The notes: generated by a model not told the origin, from the sequence alone. A stretch of 64,000 nucleotides of DNA from Streptomyces diacarni (GCF_003323715.1 NZ_QOIN01000053.1:61554-125553); one strand, 5' to 3'. Shown: positions 31,600 to 40,129, counted from the first letter of the stretch. A program made the numbers and translations.

Positions 31600-32709
31600 T
31601 CAGTAGTCGTTCGAGTCGGTGGCCGAAGGCGGCATCTTGGCAATCGAAGGACCAGGACCAGGAGCAGGGCTCGGCCGAAGGGCCGTGGAAGCTGTCGCGG
31701 TCGATGGCCCGGGGCGGGAGACCCGCCTGTAGGCCGAGGCCAGCAGAGCGATCACGGCCGCCAACAGCGTGGCGTTGGCCGCGTACTTCGCGGCATAAGA
31801 GGTGTGTCCACCCAGCGGCTCGACTGTGAACGAGAGAACGGAGTTCACCACAAGGGCGGCGCCACCAACCACGAGTGCGTGGCGTCGGTCCCAGCCTGCT
31901 CGGCCCGACCAGAGCAGGAGCAGACCGCCGCCCAGCGAGAGCACCGTCAGATCGGCGAGGACGCCCGACCAGCCGGGGGGTGCCAGTTGGTGGGTGGCCA
32001 TCACCCCCACCGCTCCACCGCCGGCAAGCCACGGCGGCGGCACCCAGCCCGAGGAGGCCTCATGTCGGCGCGGCAAGGCGAGCGCGGCAGCGGCAAGCGC
32101 GGCGGCGACAACTGCGGTGGTGCCCAGTTGTGCCGTGCTCGCCAGGAATCCTCTGGTGTGCTCGTGAAAGAACACCACAAACGCCAGGACGTACAACACC
32201 AGCAATGCCGTGACGCCCCCACGTCCCAGCCACGGGCGGTCAGCCAGTCGTGGAACACAGGACTCGACCACGACGATCGGTGCTGCGAAGCTCCAGATCA
32301 CGTGACCGACGACGAATCCGAGCAGATGGTGAACACTGATCCCGGCGACCGGAACGAGGGTGGGAAGACGCTCCTGGGACCAGAAGGGATCGCTGACGAA
32401 GTGCGGGTTGAACAGGCTCTGGTCGATCACCCCGGCCTGGATCAGTCCGAACGCCCCGCTCAGCAGAAGAATGCTCGGCCACCCTCGGCCGGACCGGCGA
32501 ACGACCTCTCTGATGAGCACCGCTACCGTTCCATAGAGTGGGGCGAGAAACAGCAACCCGGAAACGAGCTCCCGCGGGCGGCCGATGATGCTGTCATAGC
32601 CGATGAGGTATTCGGCACAGACCGGAGACAGCACGAGGAGCGCCAGCACCGCCGACAGCCGGCGGAATCGCGGTGGTCGCCCGAGTGGGACAGAACTCAT
32701 TGTTTCCAT
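31600..32709 (-). CDS. Multi-pass membrane protein of unknown function, lower GC
   Basis: 369 residues from ATG 32709, which has an AAGGGG site five bases upstream. About ten membrane segments are visible, e.g. LSAVLALLVLSPVCAEYLIGY, LLFLAPLYGTVAVLIREVV, LLGFVVGHVIWSFAAPIVVVES, VTALLVLYVLAFVVFFHEHTRG and ATLLAAVIALLASAYRRV. The tail is Pro/Ser/Thr-rich. I do not recognise a transporter signature. Third codon positions use A and T visibly more often than in the neighbours, suggesting recent acquisition. It is alone on its strand between bldA and the small hypothetical gene. Confidence 0.7.
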   Translation of the reverse strand: METMSSVPLGRPPRFRRLSAVLALLVLSPVCAEYLIGYDSIIGRPRELVSGLLFLAPLYGTVAVLIREVVRRSGRGWPSILLLSGAFGLIQAGVIDQSLFNPHFVSDPFWSQERLPTLVPVAGISVHHLLGFVVGHVIWSFAAPIVVVESCVPRLADRPWLGRGGVTALLVLYVLAFVVFFHEHTRGFLASTAQLGTTAVVAAALAAAALALPRRHEASSGWVPPPWLAGGGAVGVMATHQLAPPGWSGVLADLTVLSLGGGLLLLWSGRAGWDRRHALVVGGAALVVNSVLSFTVEPLGGHTSYAAKYAANATLLAAVIALLASAYRRVSRPGPSTATASTALRPSPAPGPGPSIAKMPPSATDSNDY

Positions 32710-32909
32710 GCGGACCCCTTGGTGAACAGCGCGAGAAACGAGCCGGAGCGCCGCCTCCCCGCAGCCGCTTCCAGAACTCACCACGACCGTAGACACGCTG
32801 CCTCGGCGCACGGATCAGCCTTTGGTCTCCTGGGGCACGACCAAAGTCCCCACCACCGCGGCCCCGGTATCCACGAGGTCGCCGTGCCCCCGCACGGCGG
32901 GGCCGCGCG

Positions 32910-33269
32910 TCAGCGGGTCTCCAGCCGCAGCCGCAGCTGCTTCTCCTGGTCTCCCGCGACCTCCAGCACCTCCACCACGCCGAACGCCTCGGTCAGCACG
33001 CCGTGCAGCCGTTCCACCGCGTGGGGGGAGCCCTGCAGCTCGGCCGTCACGGGGGATCCGAGTGTCACCGCGTCCGGCCTGCCTCCGTCGCCGGAGACGT
33101 CGAACCGGGACAGCCACACGTTGGCCCTGCGGCCTTCCGGCTGCAACTCGTTCCAGTCGGAGCGGAAGAGTCCGCCCAGTACCCGGAACACCGCTTCGGC
33201 GTCCTCACAGGCGCAGTCGCTGAGCTCCACGGAAACTTCCCACTCGCCTTCGGACATCTCGGCCGTCAT
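32910..33269 (-). CDS. Small acidic hypothetical protein
   Basis: 119 residues from ATG 33269 with a GGGAGG site eight bases upstream. The sequence is soluble and acidic (EGEWEVSVELSDCACEDAEAVFRVLGGLF...LRLRLETR) with a beta-strand/helix rhythm. I do not recognise the family. The open frame upstream of 33269 consists of repeats and is not included. It is divergent from the aminotransferase gene. Confidence 0.65.
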   Translation of the reverse strand: MTAEMSEGEWEVSVELSDCACEDAEAVFRVLGGLFRSDWNELQPEGRRANVWLSRFDVSGDGGRPDAVTLGSPVTAELQGSPHAVERLHGVLTEAFGVVEVLEVAGDQEKQLRLRLETR

Positions 33270-33313
33270 GTCCCGGGCCTCCCTCTCTCGCCTACTCACT
33301 GGCTCGCCTTCTC

Positions 33314-33380
33314 CGCGGGCGCTTCCCTCGCGGGCGCTTCCCTCGCGGGCGCTTCGCTCGCGGGCGCTTCCCTCGCGGGC
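33314..33380. repeat. 15-bp minisatellite, four copies plus a partial
   Basis: CGCGGGCGCTTCCCT is repeated at 33314, 33329, 33344 (one change) and 33359, with a partial fifth copy. It sits between two divergent genes and upstream of both starts. Confidence 0.85.
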
Positions 33381-33537
33381 CAAGGCTCGCGAATTCGCTC
33401 CAGGCCCCAATATCGGCCCGCAGGTACCCGTCGGGCGGGATCCCAACCGGCGATTCGCCGGGGGACCGGCGAGCCGGGCGGCCGGCGGCCCTGTGACCAC
33501 ATGCCGGATGGCGCCGGGTCCGCGCGAGAAGCGCTCC

Positions 33538-33543
33538 TAAGCT
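33538..33543 (+). promoter_or_regulatory. -10 box for leaderless aminotransferase gene
   Basis: TAAGCT ends six bases before ATG 33550 and there is no ribosome site. Confidence 0.55.
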
Positions 33544-33549
33544 GCGGCA

Positions 33550-34773
33550 ATGACTTCCGGTACGCTCACCGGCTCCGCGCCGGTCACCGCCCCCGTGCCC
33601 CCGCTCGCCGCCCGCGTCGCCTCGGCGGGCTCGTCGCCCGTACGGGAGATCCTGGCGCTGACCGAGCGTTCCGAGGTCATCTCCTTCGCCGGTGGCCTGC
33701 CGGCGCCCGAACTGTTCGACTCCGGTGGCATCCGCGCCGCCTACGACCGGGTGCTCACCGAGGAGCCGCAGCGGGTGCTGCAGTACTCCACCACAGAGGG
33801 GGACCCGGCGCTGCGGGCGGCGGTGGCCGGGCGGCTCGCGGACCGCGGCCTGCCGACGGATCCCCGGGCGCTGTTGGTGACGACCGGCTCCCAGCAGGCC
33901 CTCACGCTGCTGGCGACCGCGCTGCTGGAGCCCGGAGACACCGTGCTGGTGGAGGACCCCACCTACCTGGCGGCGCTCCAGTGCTTCGGTTTCGCGGGGG
34001 CGCGGGTGGTGCCCGTCCGCTCCGACGAGGACGGTGTGGATCCCGGGGCGCTGGCGGAAGCGGTGGAGCGCGAGCGGCCCAAGCTGCTCTACCTGGTGCC
34101 CACCTTCCAGAACCCGACCGGACGCACCCTTCCGCTCGCGCGGCGGCGGGAGGTCGCCGAGATCGCCGCACGAAACGGTCTGTGGCTCGTCGAGGACGAC
34201 CCGTACGGGGAACTGCGCTTCGAGGGCGCGTCCGTGCCGTGGCTCGCGTCGCTGCCCCGGGCGGCCGACCGGACGGTGCTGCTGGGCAGCTTCTCGAAGG
34301 TGATGGCCCCCGGCGTGCGGCTCGGCTGGCTGCGGGCGCCGGCCGCGCTGCGCCGTGCCTGTGTGGTCGCCAAACAGTCCCTCGATCTGCACTGCTCCAC
34401 CGTCGACCAGGCCGCGGCCGCCAGGTATCTGGCGGACAGCGACCTGGACGCCCACCTGACGCGGGTCCGCGAGGCCTACAGGCAACGCCGCGACGCCCTG
34501 GTGGACGGACTCGCCGCGGCGCTGCCGGAGGGCAGCACGTGGAACCGCCCCGAGGGCGGCATGTTCGTCTGGGCCCGGCTGCCCGAGGGACACGACGCGA
34601 CCTCGCTGCTGCGCGAGGCCGTCGCGCACGACGTCGCCTACGTCCCCGGCGCCCCCTTCTTCGCCGGCCCGCCCGACCACGCGGCGCTGCGCCTGTCGTT
34701 CACCACGCACACCCCGATGGAGATCGGCGAGGGTCTGAACCGGCTCGGGGAGGCCCTGCGGACGGCGGCGTGA
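33550..34773 (+). CDS. PLP-dependent class I/II aminotransferase (2-aminoadipate/MocR-like)
   Basis: 407 residues. Fold type I aminotransferase with SFAGGLPAPELFD, LQYSTTEGDPALRAAVAGRL, LLVTTGSQQALTLLATALL, VEDPTYLAALQCFGFAGA, YLVPTFQNPTGRTL, VEDDPYGELRFEG, the PLP-binding Lys in LLGSFSKVMAPGVRLGWL, and YVPGAPFFAG with ALRLSFTTHTP. This is the LysN/AAT subfamily related to the aminotransferase half of MocR regulators, but without the GntR domain. Likely substrates are aromatic or aminoadipate-type amino acids; which one cannot be told. The start is set by the leaderless -10 box. Confidence 0.9.
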   Translation: MTSGTLTGSAPVTAPVPPLAARVASAGSSPVREILALTERSEVISFAGGLPAPELFDSGGIRAAYDRVLTEEPQRVLQYSTTEGDPALRAAVAGRLADRGLPTDPRALLVTTGSQQALTLLATALLEPGDTVLVEDPTYLAALQCFGFAGARVVPVRSDEDGVDPGALAEAVERERPKLLYLVPTFQNPTGRTLPLARRREVAEIAARNGLWLVEDDPYGELRFEGASVPWLASLPRAADRTVLLGSFSKVMAPGVRLGWLRAPAALRRACVVAKQSLDLHCSTVDQAAAARYLADSDLDAHLTRVREAYRQRRDALVDGLAAALPEGSTWNRPEGGMFVWARLPEGHDATSLLREAVAHDVAYVPGAPFFAGPPDHAALRLSFTTHTPMEIGEGLNRLGEALRTAA

Positions 34774-34915
34774 CCGACGCCGACGGAGGTCCGCCCCGGC
34801 GGGATGGAGGGTGTGGGTCGCGGGGCGCACGGAGGCGCGGTTCACGGGGCGGACGGAGGGTCCGCTCCGCCCCTCGGCTCAGCGCGCCGCTCTCCACCCT
34901 CCGGCGCCGCCGCCC

Positions 34916-36430
34916 TCACTCCCCTGGGGCCTCGTCGCTGTCCGCGCCCTCGACGCTCTCTCCCCGCGCGGTGTTCCCCGCGCCCGTCCGCTCGCGGGGC
35001 AGGGACAGCCGCTCGCGGGGCAGGATCAGGGCGAGGAGCACGATGGCGGCCAGCACGCCGGTCATGGTGGCGAACACCCGGCCGTGGGCGGTGTGGTCGG
35101 GACCCGCGACGGCGGAGAGCGCGGCGAGCCCGAGTGCGCCGCCGAACTGTTTGGCGGTGTTCATCAGACCGGAGGCGGCTCCCGCGTCACCGGCCGGAAC
35201 GCCGGAGGTGACCACCGCCGTCGCGGGCGTGACGAACACGGCGGCGCCCAAAGAGAACACGATCGCGGGCCCCAGCACGCCGGAGGGATAGCCGCTGTCG
35301 GCGGACGCCGTGCTCTGCCACCAGAAACCGGCACCGCACAGCACGGCCCCCGCCAGGATGAGCGTCCGGTGTGCGAAGCGGCGCATCAGACGGGGCGTCA
35401 CCCCTACACCGGCTGCCGCACCGATCAGTGTGTGCGGCAGGAAGCCGAGACCTGTGCGGAGTGCCGAGTAGCCGAGTGTGTCCTGCATGAAGAACGTCAG
35501 GAAGTACCAGACGGGGATCTGGAGACAAGCCCCGGCCAGCAGCACGATCGTGTTGCCGACCGCCACCGTGCGCCGCCGCAGCAGTGCCGGAGGGATCAGC
35601 GGCCGGGACGCCCAACGGGTCTCCACGGCGACGAGGAGGGACAGGGCGGCGACTCCGGCCGTCAGCGCCCAGAGGGTGGCGGGATCCGACCAGGAACCGT
35701 CCTGGGTGCGGCTGACGCCGTAGGTGAGGGCCGTCATGCCGACGGTCGCGGCGAGGGCCCCCGGCAGGTCCAGCCGGGGGCGTTCCGTGCCCTGCGGGAG
35801 GCCGCTCGGCGGCAGCGCCCGTACGAGCAGCAGTGCGACACAGCCGAGGGGGACGTTGACGAGCAGGACGGCCCGCCAGGAGAACGCCTCGGTGAGCACT
35901 CCTCCCAGCAGGTTTCCCGCGGCACCGCCGACGGAGGAGACGGCCGTCCAGATGGCGAGCGCGCGGGTGCGGCGCGGACCCTCCGTGAAGGTGGTCGTCA
36001 GGACGGTGAGGGTGACGGGGGCCAGCACGGCGGCCCCCAGCCCCTGGGCGGCGCGGGCGGCGATGAGCGGGCCAGGGGAGGTGGCGAGTCCGCCGACGAG
36101 GCTCGCGAGGGTGAAGAGAGCCAGCCCTGTGGCGAACACCTGGCGGTGGCCTCGCAGGTCGGCCAGGCGCGCGCCCGGCAGGAGCAGGCCGGCGAACGCC
36201 AGTGCGTAGGCGGTGGCGACCCAGGAGAGGCCGCCGCTCGTGGTGAAACCGAGCGCTTCCCGGACGGCGGGCAGCGCGACGTTCACCACGGAGACGTCCA
36301 GAACGACCATGAATTGCGCCGCACAGGCCAGCGCCAGGACGGCGGCGGCTTCCGTCGCGGTGGCTGACGTGGCTGACGTGGCTGACGTGGCTGACGTGGT
36401 GGAGGCGGTGGCGGGTGTGGTGGAGCGCAC
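34916..36430 (-). CDS. MFS drug exporter, DHA2 (14-TM) type
   Basis: 504 residues from GTG 36430 with a GGAGG site. Fourteen membrane segments can be traced. EmrB/QacA signatures include FMVVLDVSVVNVALPAVREAL in TM1, GARLADLRGHRQVFATGL (motif A), RAAQGLGAAVLAPVTLTVL, NLLGGVLTEAFSWRAVLLVNVPLG (motif C region) and GDAGAASGLMNTAKQFGGALG. It probably exports a toxic small molecule by proton exchange. The N-terminus has a (Thr-Ser-Ala)n stretch from a 9-bp tandem repeat, and the tail is acidic. It is divergent from a TetR gene, the usual efflux/repressor pair. Confidence 0.92.
   Translation of the reverse strand: MRSTTPATASTTSATSATSATSATATEAAAVLALACAAQFMVVLDVSVVNVALPAVREALGFTTSGGLSWVATAYALAFAGLLLPGARLADLRGHRQVFATGLALFTLASLVGGLATSPGPLIAARAAQGLGAAVLAPVTLTVLTTTFTEGPRRTRALAIWTAVSSVGGAAGNLLGGVLTEAFSWRAVLLVNVPLGCVALLLVRALPPSGLPQGTERPRLDLPGALAATVGMTALTYGVSRTQDGSWSDPATLWALTAGVAALSLLVAVETRWASRPLIPPALLRRRTVAVGNTIVLLAGACLQIPVWYFLTFFMQDTLGYSALRTGLGFLPHTLIGAAAGVGVTPRLMRRFAHRTLILAGAVLCGAGFWWQSTASADSGYPSGVLGPAIVFSLGAAVFVTPATAVVTSGVPAGDAGAASGLMNTAKQFGGALGLAALSAVAGPDHTAHGRVFATMTGVLAAIVLLALILPRERLSLPRERTGAGNTARGESVEGADSDEAPGE
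36361..36396 (-). repeat. Four exact 9-bp repeats in the exporter N-terminus
   Basis: TGGCTGACG repeats exactly four times and encodes the Thr-Ser-Ala units near residue 15 of the exporter. Copy number may vary between strains. Confidence 0.8.
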
Positions 36431-36483
36431 GGCTCCTCCCTCGTGTGCTTCCGCGCCCTGACCGCGCCGGTGCAAGGGCCGCA

Positions 36484-36543
36484 CGGGTGGGCTTTTCGAT
36501 GTGGTCACACCGTAAAGCTCTCCGGGTGGGCTTTTCAATGCGG
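36484..36543. promoter_or_regulatory. 21-bp direct repeats between the MFS and TetR genes
   Basis: CGGGTGGGCTTTTCGATGTGG (36484-36504) and CGGGTGGGCTTTTCAATGCGG (36523-36543) share 19 of 21 bases at a 39-base period. Read leftward, TTGAAA within the second copy and TACGGT 18 bases on form a candidate exporter promoter. The repeats could be the TetR operators, although TetR proteins usually bind palindromes. Confidence 0.5.
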
Positions 36544-36623
36544 CGACATCGGGATGCTCGGGGTGGCACTATCGGGAGGCCCACAGAGGGAACTGGCGAA
36601 CAGGGCGAGGAGGGGCAGGGAAC

Positions 36624-37241
36624 ATGCCGTCCAGCGCATCCACGCGCGGCCGCGGGCCGGGGCTGCACCACGACCGCCGGCGCACGGAGATCGCCGACGC
36701 GGTGCTCGTGGTCGTCGCCGGAAGGGGACTGCCCGCCGTCTCCCTCACGGAGGTCGCCGCTCACGCCGGCGTCTCACCGGGCCGGGTCCAGCACTACTTC
36801 CCGACGAAACAGAAGCTGCTGGAGGCCGCCTTCGACCGTGGCAACGAGCGCAGCGAGGAACGGATCAGGGCGCGCCTGGGTGCCGGCACCGCCGACGCGC
36901 CGCCCGCCGAGGTGCTCGCCGTCGTCCTGGACGAGTTGATCCCCCACGACGAGGAGTCGCGGGCCCACCTGCGGGTGCGGCACGCGTTCAACGCCGGCGC
37001 CCTGGCCGACGACGCCATCGCCGAGCGCGTCCGCCGCCTCTACGCCGGTCTCCACGGGAGCCTGGCCGCGTGCCTGGCCCGGGCGGGCGGGCGCGAGCCC
37101 GCGGGAGGCCACGAGGCCGCGGCTGTCGCCCTGGTGGCCCAGGCGGAGGGCCTCGCCTATCACGTGCTGCTCGGCACGACCGGAGCCCCGAGCGCGCGGC
37201 GCACGCTCCATGCGGCGCTCGAAGCCGCCCTGGCGCGCTGA
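36624..37241 (+). CDS. TetR-family transcriptional regulator
   Basis: 205 residues from ATG 36624. The N-terminal helix-turn-helix (about residues 20-65) reads RRTEIADAVLVVVAGRGLPAVSLTEVAAHAGVSPGRVQHYFPTKQKLLEAAFDRG, a standard TetR DNA-binding domain of the AcrR/TetR_C_6 type. The helical effector domain continues to the end (LVAQAEGLAYHVLLGTTGAPSARRTLHAAL). Given the divergent MFS gene 193 bases away, it probably represses that exporter and responds to its substrate. Confidence 0.9.
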   Translation: MPSSASTRGRGPGLHHDRRRTEIADAVLVVVAGRGLPAVSLTEVAAHAGVSPGRVQHYFPTKQKLLEAAFDRGNERSEERIRARLGAGTADAPPAEVLAVVLDELIPHDEESRAHLRVRHAFNAGALADDAIAERVRRLYAGLHGSLAACLARAGGREPAGGHEAAAVALVAQAEGLAYHVLLGTTGAPSARRTLHAALEAALAR

Positions 37242-37736
37242 GCGGTCTGCGGACCGCCGACGGCCTGCGGCCCGCCCTGTGCGAGGCCCGCTGGACGGTG
37301 CGCGACGCCGCACGTGTTGCAGTCCCTTGCCCCGGGCGGAGAAAGCCCGTTGAATAGGGGCCGTGTCGCGTGACGCTGTCGTTGGTACGGCAGTGGCATG
37401 GAGGCACCCTGACGTGAGGAGAGTGCATCGTGGGTACACACACCGCCAGGCTCGTCTGACACGTATCTGAGGCGCGGCTGACGCACAGCGCAGCCGTGGT
37501 CCGCGCCGCCGCCGTCCCTTCGGCCGCGCGCCGGGCTCCCCCTTTTCTTCTTTCTCCGTTTTCCCGGCCCTGTCTGACCGGGTGCTGACACGCGCGCGTC
37601 GACGTGCGCTCACACGCGTGCCCAGTCGCGCCGCTCACGTGCGCGCTCATGGACACGCGGTGGGCCCAGGTGTGCCCGCACGGGCGCTCGGACGCAGCCG
37701 TGGGCCGGGTCGTCTCTGCTGCTTGGAGCTGTTTTC
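37242..37736. other. 495-bp gap between tetR and the nitroreductase-hemerythrin gene
   Basis: The only hint of coding is a 9-residue reading frame, GTG 37430 to TGA 37459 (MGTHTARLV), with a GAGGAG site at a sensible distance; a leader peptide is possible. The rest is mixed-composition sequence with repeated CACGCG/CGTG words near 37590-37650. I see no family resemblance. Confidence 0.4.
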
Positions 37737-38651
37737 TTGACCCCTTCGCCCCTTTCCCCCACTCCGCCCCGCGTCAGTGACTTCAACCGCGCGGTCGTCG
37801 AGGAGTTCCGCGCCAACTCCGGCCGCGTCGGCGGCCCGTTCGAGGGCGGGGACCTGCTGCTGCTGACCACCACTGGGGCCCGTTCGGGCCTGGAGCAGAC
37901 CTCTCCCCTCGGGTACGTCCGCGACGAGGACGGCCATCTCCTCGTCGTCGCCTCGGCGGGCGGCGCACCCCGCCATCCGGCCTGGTACCGCAACCTGCTC
38001 GCGCACCCCATGGCCAGAGTCGAGGTGGGGGAGGAATCGTTCGGGGCCGTCGCGGTGCCCACCGAGGGCGCCGAGCGGGACCGGCTGTTCGCGCACGTCG
38101 TACGGCAGGCGCCCGGATACGCCGACTACCAGGCGCGCGTCTCCCGTGCGCTGCCCGTCGTCCGGCTCGAACGCTCCTACCCGGACGCGCCGTTCACCGG
38201 GCTCGTCGACAAGCTCCTGGAGGTCCACACCTGGCTGCGGGACCAGCTGCGCCGCGTCTCCGCGGAGGCGGACGCCTACTTCACCGCCAGGGCGCAGCGG
38301 TCCGACGGCACTGAGGCGCCGCAGGTCCCGCTCGGGCTCCAGCTGCGTCAGCACTGCCTGGCCTTCTGCGAGTCGATGCACACGCACCACGTCTCCGAGG
38401 ACCAGGGGGCGTTCCCCGTGCTGGCCGAGAAGTACCCCCACCTGGCTCCCGCGCTGGCGCGCCTGCGGGCCGAGCACGAAACGGTGGACCGCCTCCGTGC
38501 GGAGCTGGAGCGCCTGCTGGCCGACCTGACGACCGCGGAACCCGGCCGTTTCCGCGCCGAGCTCGCCCGGATGACCCGTCAGCTGGAGGCCCACCTGGAC
38601 TACGAGGAAGAGGTGCTCATCCCGCCGCTTTCCGAGCTGCCGGCGCCCTGA
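37737..38651 (+). CDS. F420-type nitroreductase (DUF385) fused to hemerythrin domain
   Basis: 304 residues. Residues 10-135 match the deazaflavin-dependent nitroreductase (DUF385/Ddn) family: FNRAVVEEFRANSGRVGGPFEGGDLLLLTTTGARSG, GYVRDEDGHLLVVASAGGAPRHPAWYRNLLAHP. Residues 150-300 form a hemerythrin four-helix bundle with iron-ligand-type residues: LRQHCLAFCESMHTHHVSEDQGAFP, LRAEHETVDRLRAEL and LEAHLDYEEEVLIPPL. The combination suggests F420-linked reduction together with oxygen or redox sensing. The start is TTG 37737 with a TTGGAG site; it is the least usual start in the window. The 3' end overlaps the convergent marR gene by 52 bases. Confidence 0.85.
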   Translation: MTPSPLSPTPPRVSDFNRAVVEEFRANSGRVGGPFEGGDLLLLTTTGARSGLEQTSPLGYVRDEDGHLLVVASAGGAPRHPAWYRNLLAHPMARVEVGEESFGAVAVPTEGAERDRLFAHVVRQAPGYADYQARVSRALPVVRLERSYPDAPFTGLVDKLLEVHTWLRDQLRRVSAEADAYFTARAQRSDGTEAPQVPLGLQLRQHCLAFCESMHTHHVSEDQGAFPVLAEKYPHLAPALARLRAEHETVDRLRAELERLLADLTTAEPGRFRAELARMTRQLEAHLDYEEEVLIPPLSELPAP

Positions 38652-39163
38652 GCCTCCGCTTCCGCGGTCTCCGTTTCCGCGGCCTCCGCTTCCTCCGTGT
38701 TGCGGGCCGGGGGACGTAGCCGGGCCCCGACCCGGCCGAGCGCACGGGCGATGGTGTCGGTCTCGTCGGGTTCCAGCACGTCGATCAGGGCGGCGCGGAC
38801 GGCCGCCACATGACCGGGGGCCGCGGCACGCAGGGTGTCGCGGCCCTCCTCGGTGAGGACGGCGAGGATTCCGCGCACGTCCGTGGGGCACGAGCGGCGC
38901 CGCACGAGGCCGTGTTTCTCCAACTGGCCCACCTGGTAGGTCAGGTTGCTCTTGGAGCTGAACAGCCCCTCGGCCAGATCCGTCATCCGGAGCTCACCGC
39001 CGGGTGCTCCGGCGAGCCGGACGAGTACCTCGTACTGCGGGTGGGAGAGCCCCGCGTCCTCCTTCAGCTGCTGCTCCACGTGGCGGGAGACCCGGCTGGT
39101 GGCTTCGAGGAAGCCCTGCCAGGCCGCCATCTGACGTTCATCGAGCCACCGGGTCCCTTCCAT
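38600..39163 (-). CDS. MarR-family transcriptional regulator
   Basis: 187 residues from ATG 39163. The winged helix (about residues 20-120) reads MAAWQGFLEATSRVSRHVEQQL, LSHPQYEVLVRLAGAPGGELRMTDLAEGLFSSKSNLTYQVGQLEKHGLVRRRSCPTDVRGILAVLTEEG, a canonical MarR domain. An Ala/Glu/Ser-rich tail of about 40 residues follows. ATG 39163 was preferred over ATG 39172 because a TAGGAT -10 box (39171-39176) ends exactly seven bases before it. The operator half-site at 39181-39192 lies just upstream of that box. It is divergent from doxX, which it probably represses. Confidence 0.9.
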   Translation of the reverse strand: MEGTRWLDERQMAAWQGFLEATSRVSRHVEQQLKEDAGLSHPQYEVLVRLAGAPGGELRMTDLAEGLFSSKSNLTYQVGQLEKHGLVRRRSCPTDVRGILAVLTEEGRDTLRAAAPGHVAAVRAALIDVLEPDETDTIARALGRVGARLRPPARNTEEAEAAETETAEAEAQGAGSSESGGMSTSSS

Positions 39164-39180
39164 GGACCCCATCCTACGTG

Positions 39181-39237
39181 TTGTTCAAATTCAAACCGCC
39201 TTGTTACCGTCGGGCAGTACGTTTCGAATTTGAACAA
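39181..39237. promoter_or_regulatory. Paired operators between marR and doxX
   Basis: TTGTTCAAATTC (39181-39192) and GAATTTGAACAA (39226-39237) are perfect 12-base inverse complements 33 bases apart. Each half is itself near-palindromic (TTCGAATTTGAA in the right one). The arrangement fits two MarR dimers on a divergent promoter. The left site overlaps the marR -10/-35 spacer. Confidence 0.7.
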
Positions 39238-39291
39238 CCGGTGGCATCGTCCCGTCACCCGGTTCCCACGCCGACGCAGGAGGCTCCGCTC

Positions 39292-39918
39292 ATGCCGTCC
39301 CCCCACGCCGCACAGGACGCTTCGACCACCCCGGAGAGTCCGCCCGCCACCGGCGCAGCAGCCCGGGTCCCCGGTACCTCCGAGCGGTCCGGCGCCGCAC
39401 TCGCCGACCAGCCCGCCTCCTCCGCGCACTCCGCCCACGACGCCGGGCTGCTCCTGCTGCGCCTCGCGCTCGGCCTGACCATGGCGGCGCACGGCTCCCA
39501 GAAGCTCTTCGGCTGGTTCGACGGCGGCGGGCTCGCCGGGACGGAGCAGTTCTTCCAGTCGGCCGGCTACCCCGCCGCCGGGGCCATGGCCGTCGTCGCG
39601 GGGCTGACCGAGACCCTCGGCGGGCTCGGACTCGCGTTCGGCCTCCTCACCCCGCTGGCGGGCGCCGCGGTCTTCGGCACCCTGCTCAACGCGCTCGCGG
39701 TGAAGTGGGGCGGAGGCTTCTTCGCCCCCGAAGGCGTCGAGTACGAGCTGCTGCTGACCCTGGCCGCCGCCGCGCTCACCCTCGCGGGGCCCGGCCGGCT
39801 GGCGGCGGACTCGGCGCTGCCGCTCCCGGCGCCGTGGCGGCACCGGCTCAGCCACGGTGCCGCCGCGCTCGTCCTCGGAGCGGTGGCCGCGGGCGCTCTT
39901 CTCCTCGTGCGCTCCTGA
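39292..39918 (+). CDS. DoxX-family membrane protein
   Basis: 208 residues from ATG 39292 with a GCAGGAGG site. An Ala/Ser/Thr-rich cytoplasmic start of about 50 residues precedes four membrane segments: LLLLRLALGLTMAAHGSQKLFGWF (with the DoxX HGxQKLFG motif), GAMAVVAGLTETLGGLGLAFGLL, AAVFGTLLNALAVKWGGGFFAPEG and LLTLAAAALTLAGPG. DoxX proteins act with thiol-stress systems in actinobacteria. It probably belongs to the MarR regulon here. Confidence 0.88.
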   Translation: MPSPHAAQDASTTPESPPATGAAARVPGTSERSGAALADQPASSAHSAHDAGLLLLRLALGLTMAAHGSQKLFGWFDGGGLAGTEQFFQSAGYPAAGAMAVVAGLTETLGGLGLAFGLLTPLAGAAVFGTLLNALAVKWGGGFFAPEGVEYELLLTLAAAALTLAGPGRLAADSALPLPAPWRHRLSHGAAALVLGAVAAGALLLVRS

Positions 39919-40129
39919 AAGATGGCGTGTCCACGGAGGGGAAGGGCCGGGACCGACCGGACTGTTCCGTCGGAAAGCGGTCACCCGCACGGGTGAGGAC
40001 GTGATGGCCGTGTGGCACAGGGAACAACGCGTGTCTTCTCTTCGTTGTTGACTCTGCACTAGCGTGCTGTTTTTACTAACGCATTACGCTGGACTGCGAG
40101 GCCGCGCAGTGTGGCCATGGAGGAGTGAG

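Noticed and set aside
31218..31643. Antisense open frame through bldA ending VLVPGAGLEPARP
   Set aside because: This peptide is a known kind of false annotation arising from reading a tRNA backwards.
33314..33380. CRISPR-like array
   Set aside because: The 15-bp units are directly adjacent with no spacers, and no cas genes are present; it is a minisatellite.
36431..36538. N-terminal extension of the MFS exporter from ATG 36538
   Set aside because: The extension covers the direct repeats and the probable promoter, has no family resemblance, and GTG 36430 has a GGAGG site.
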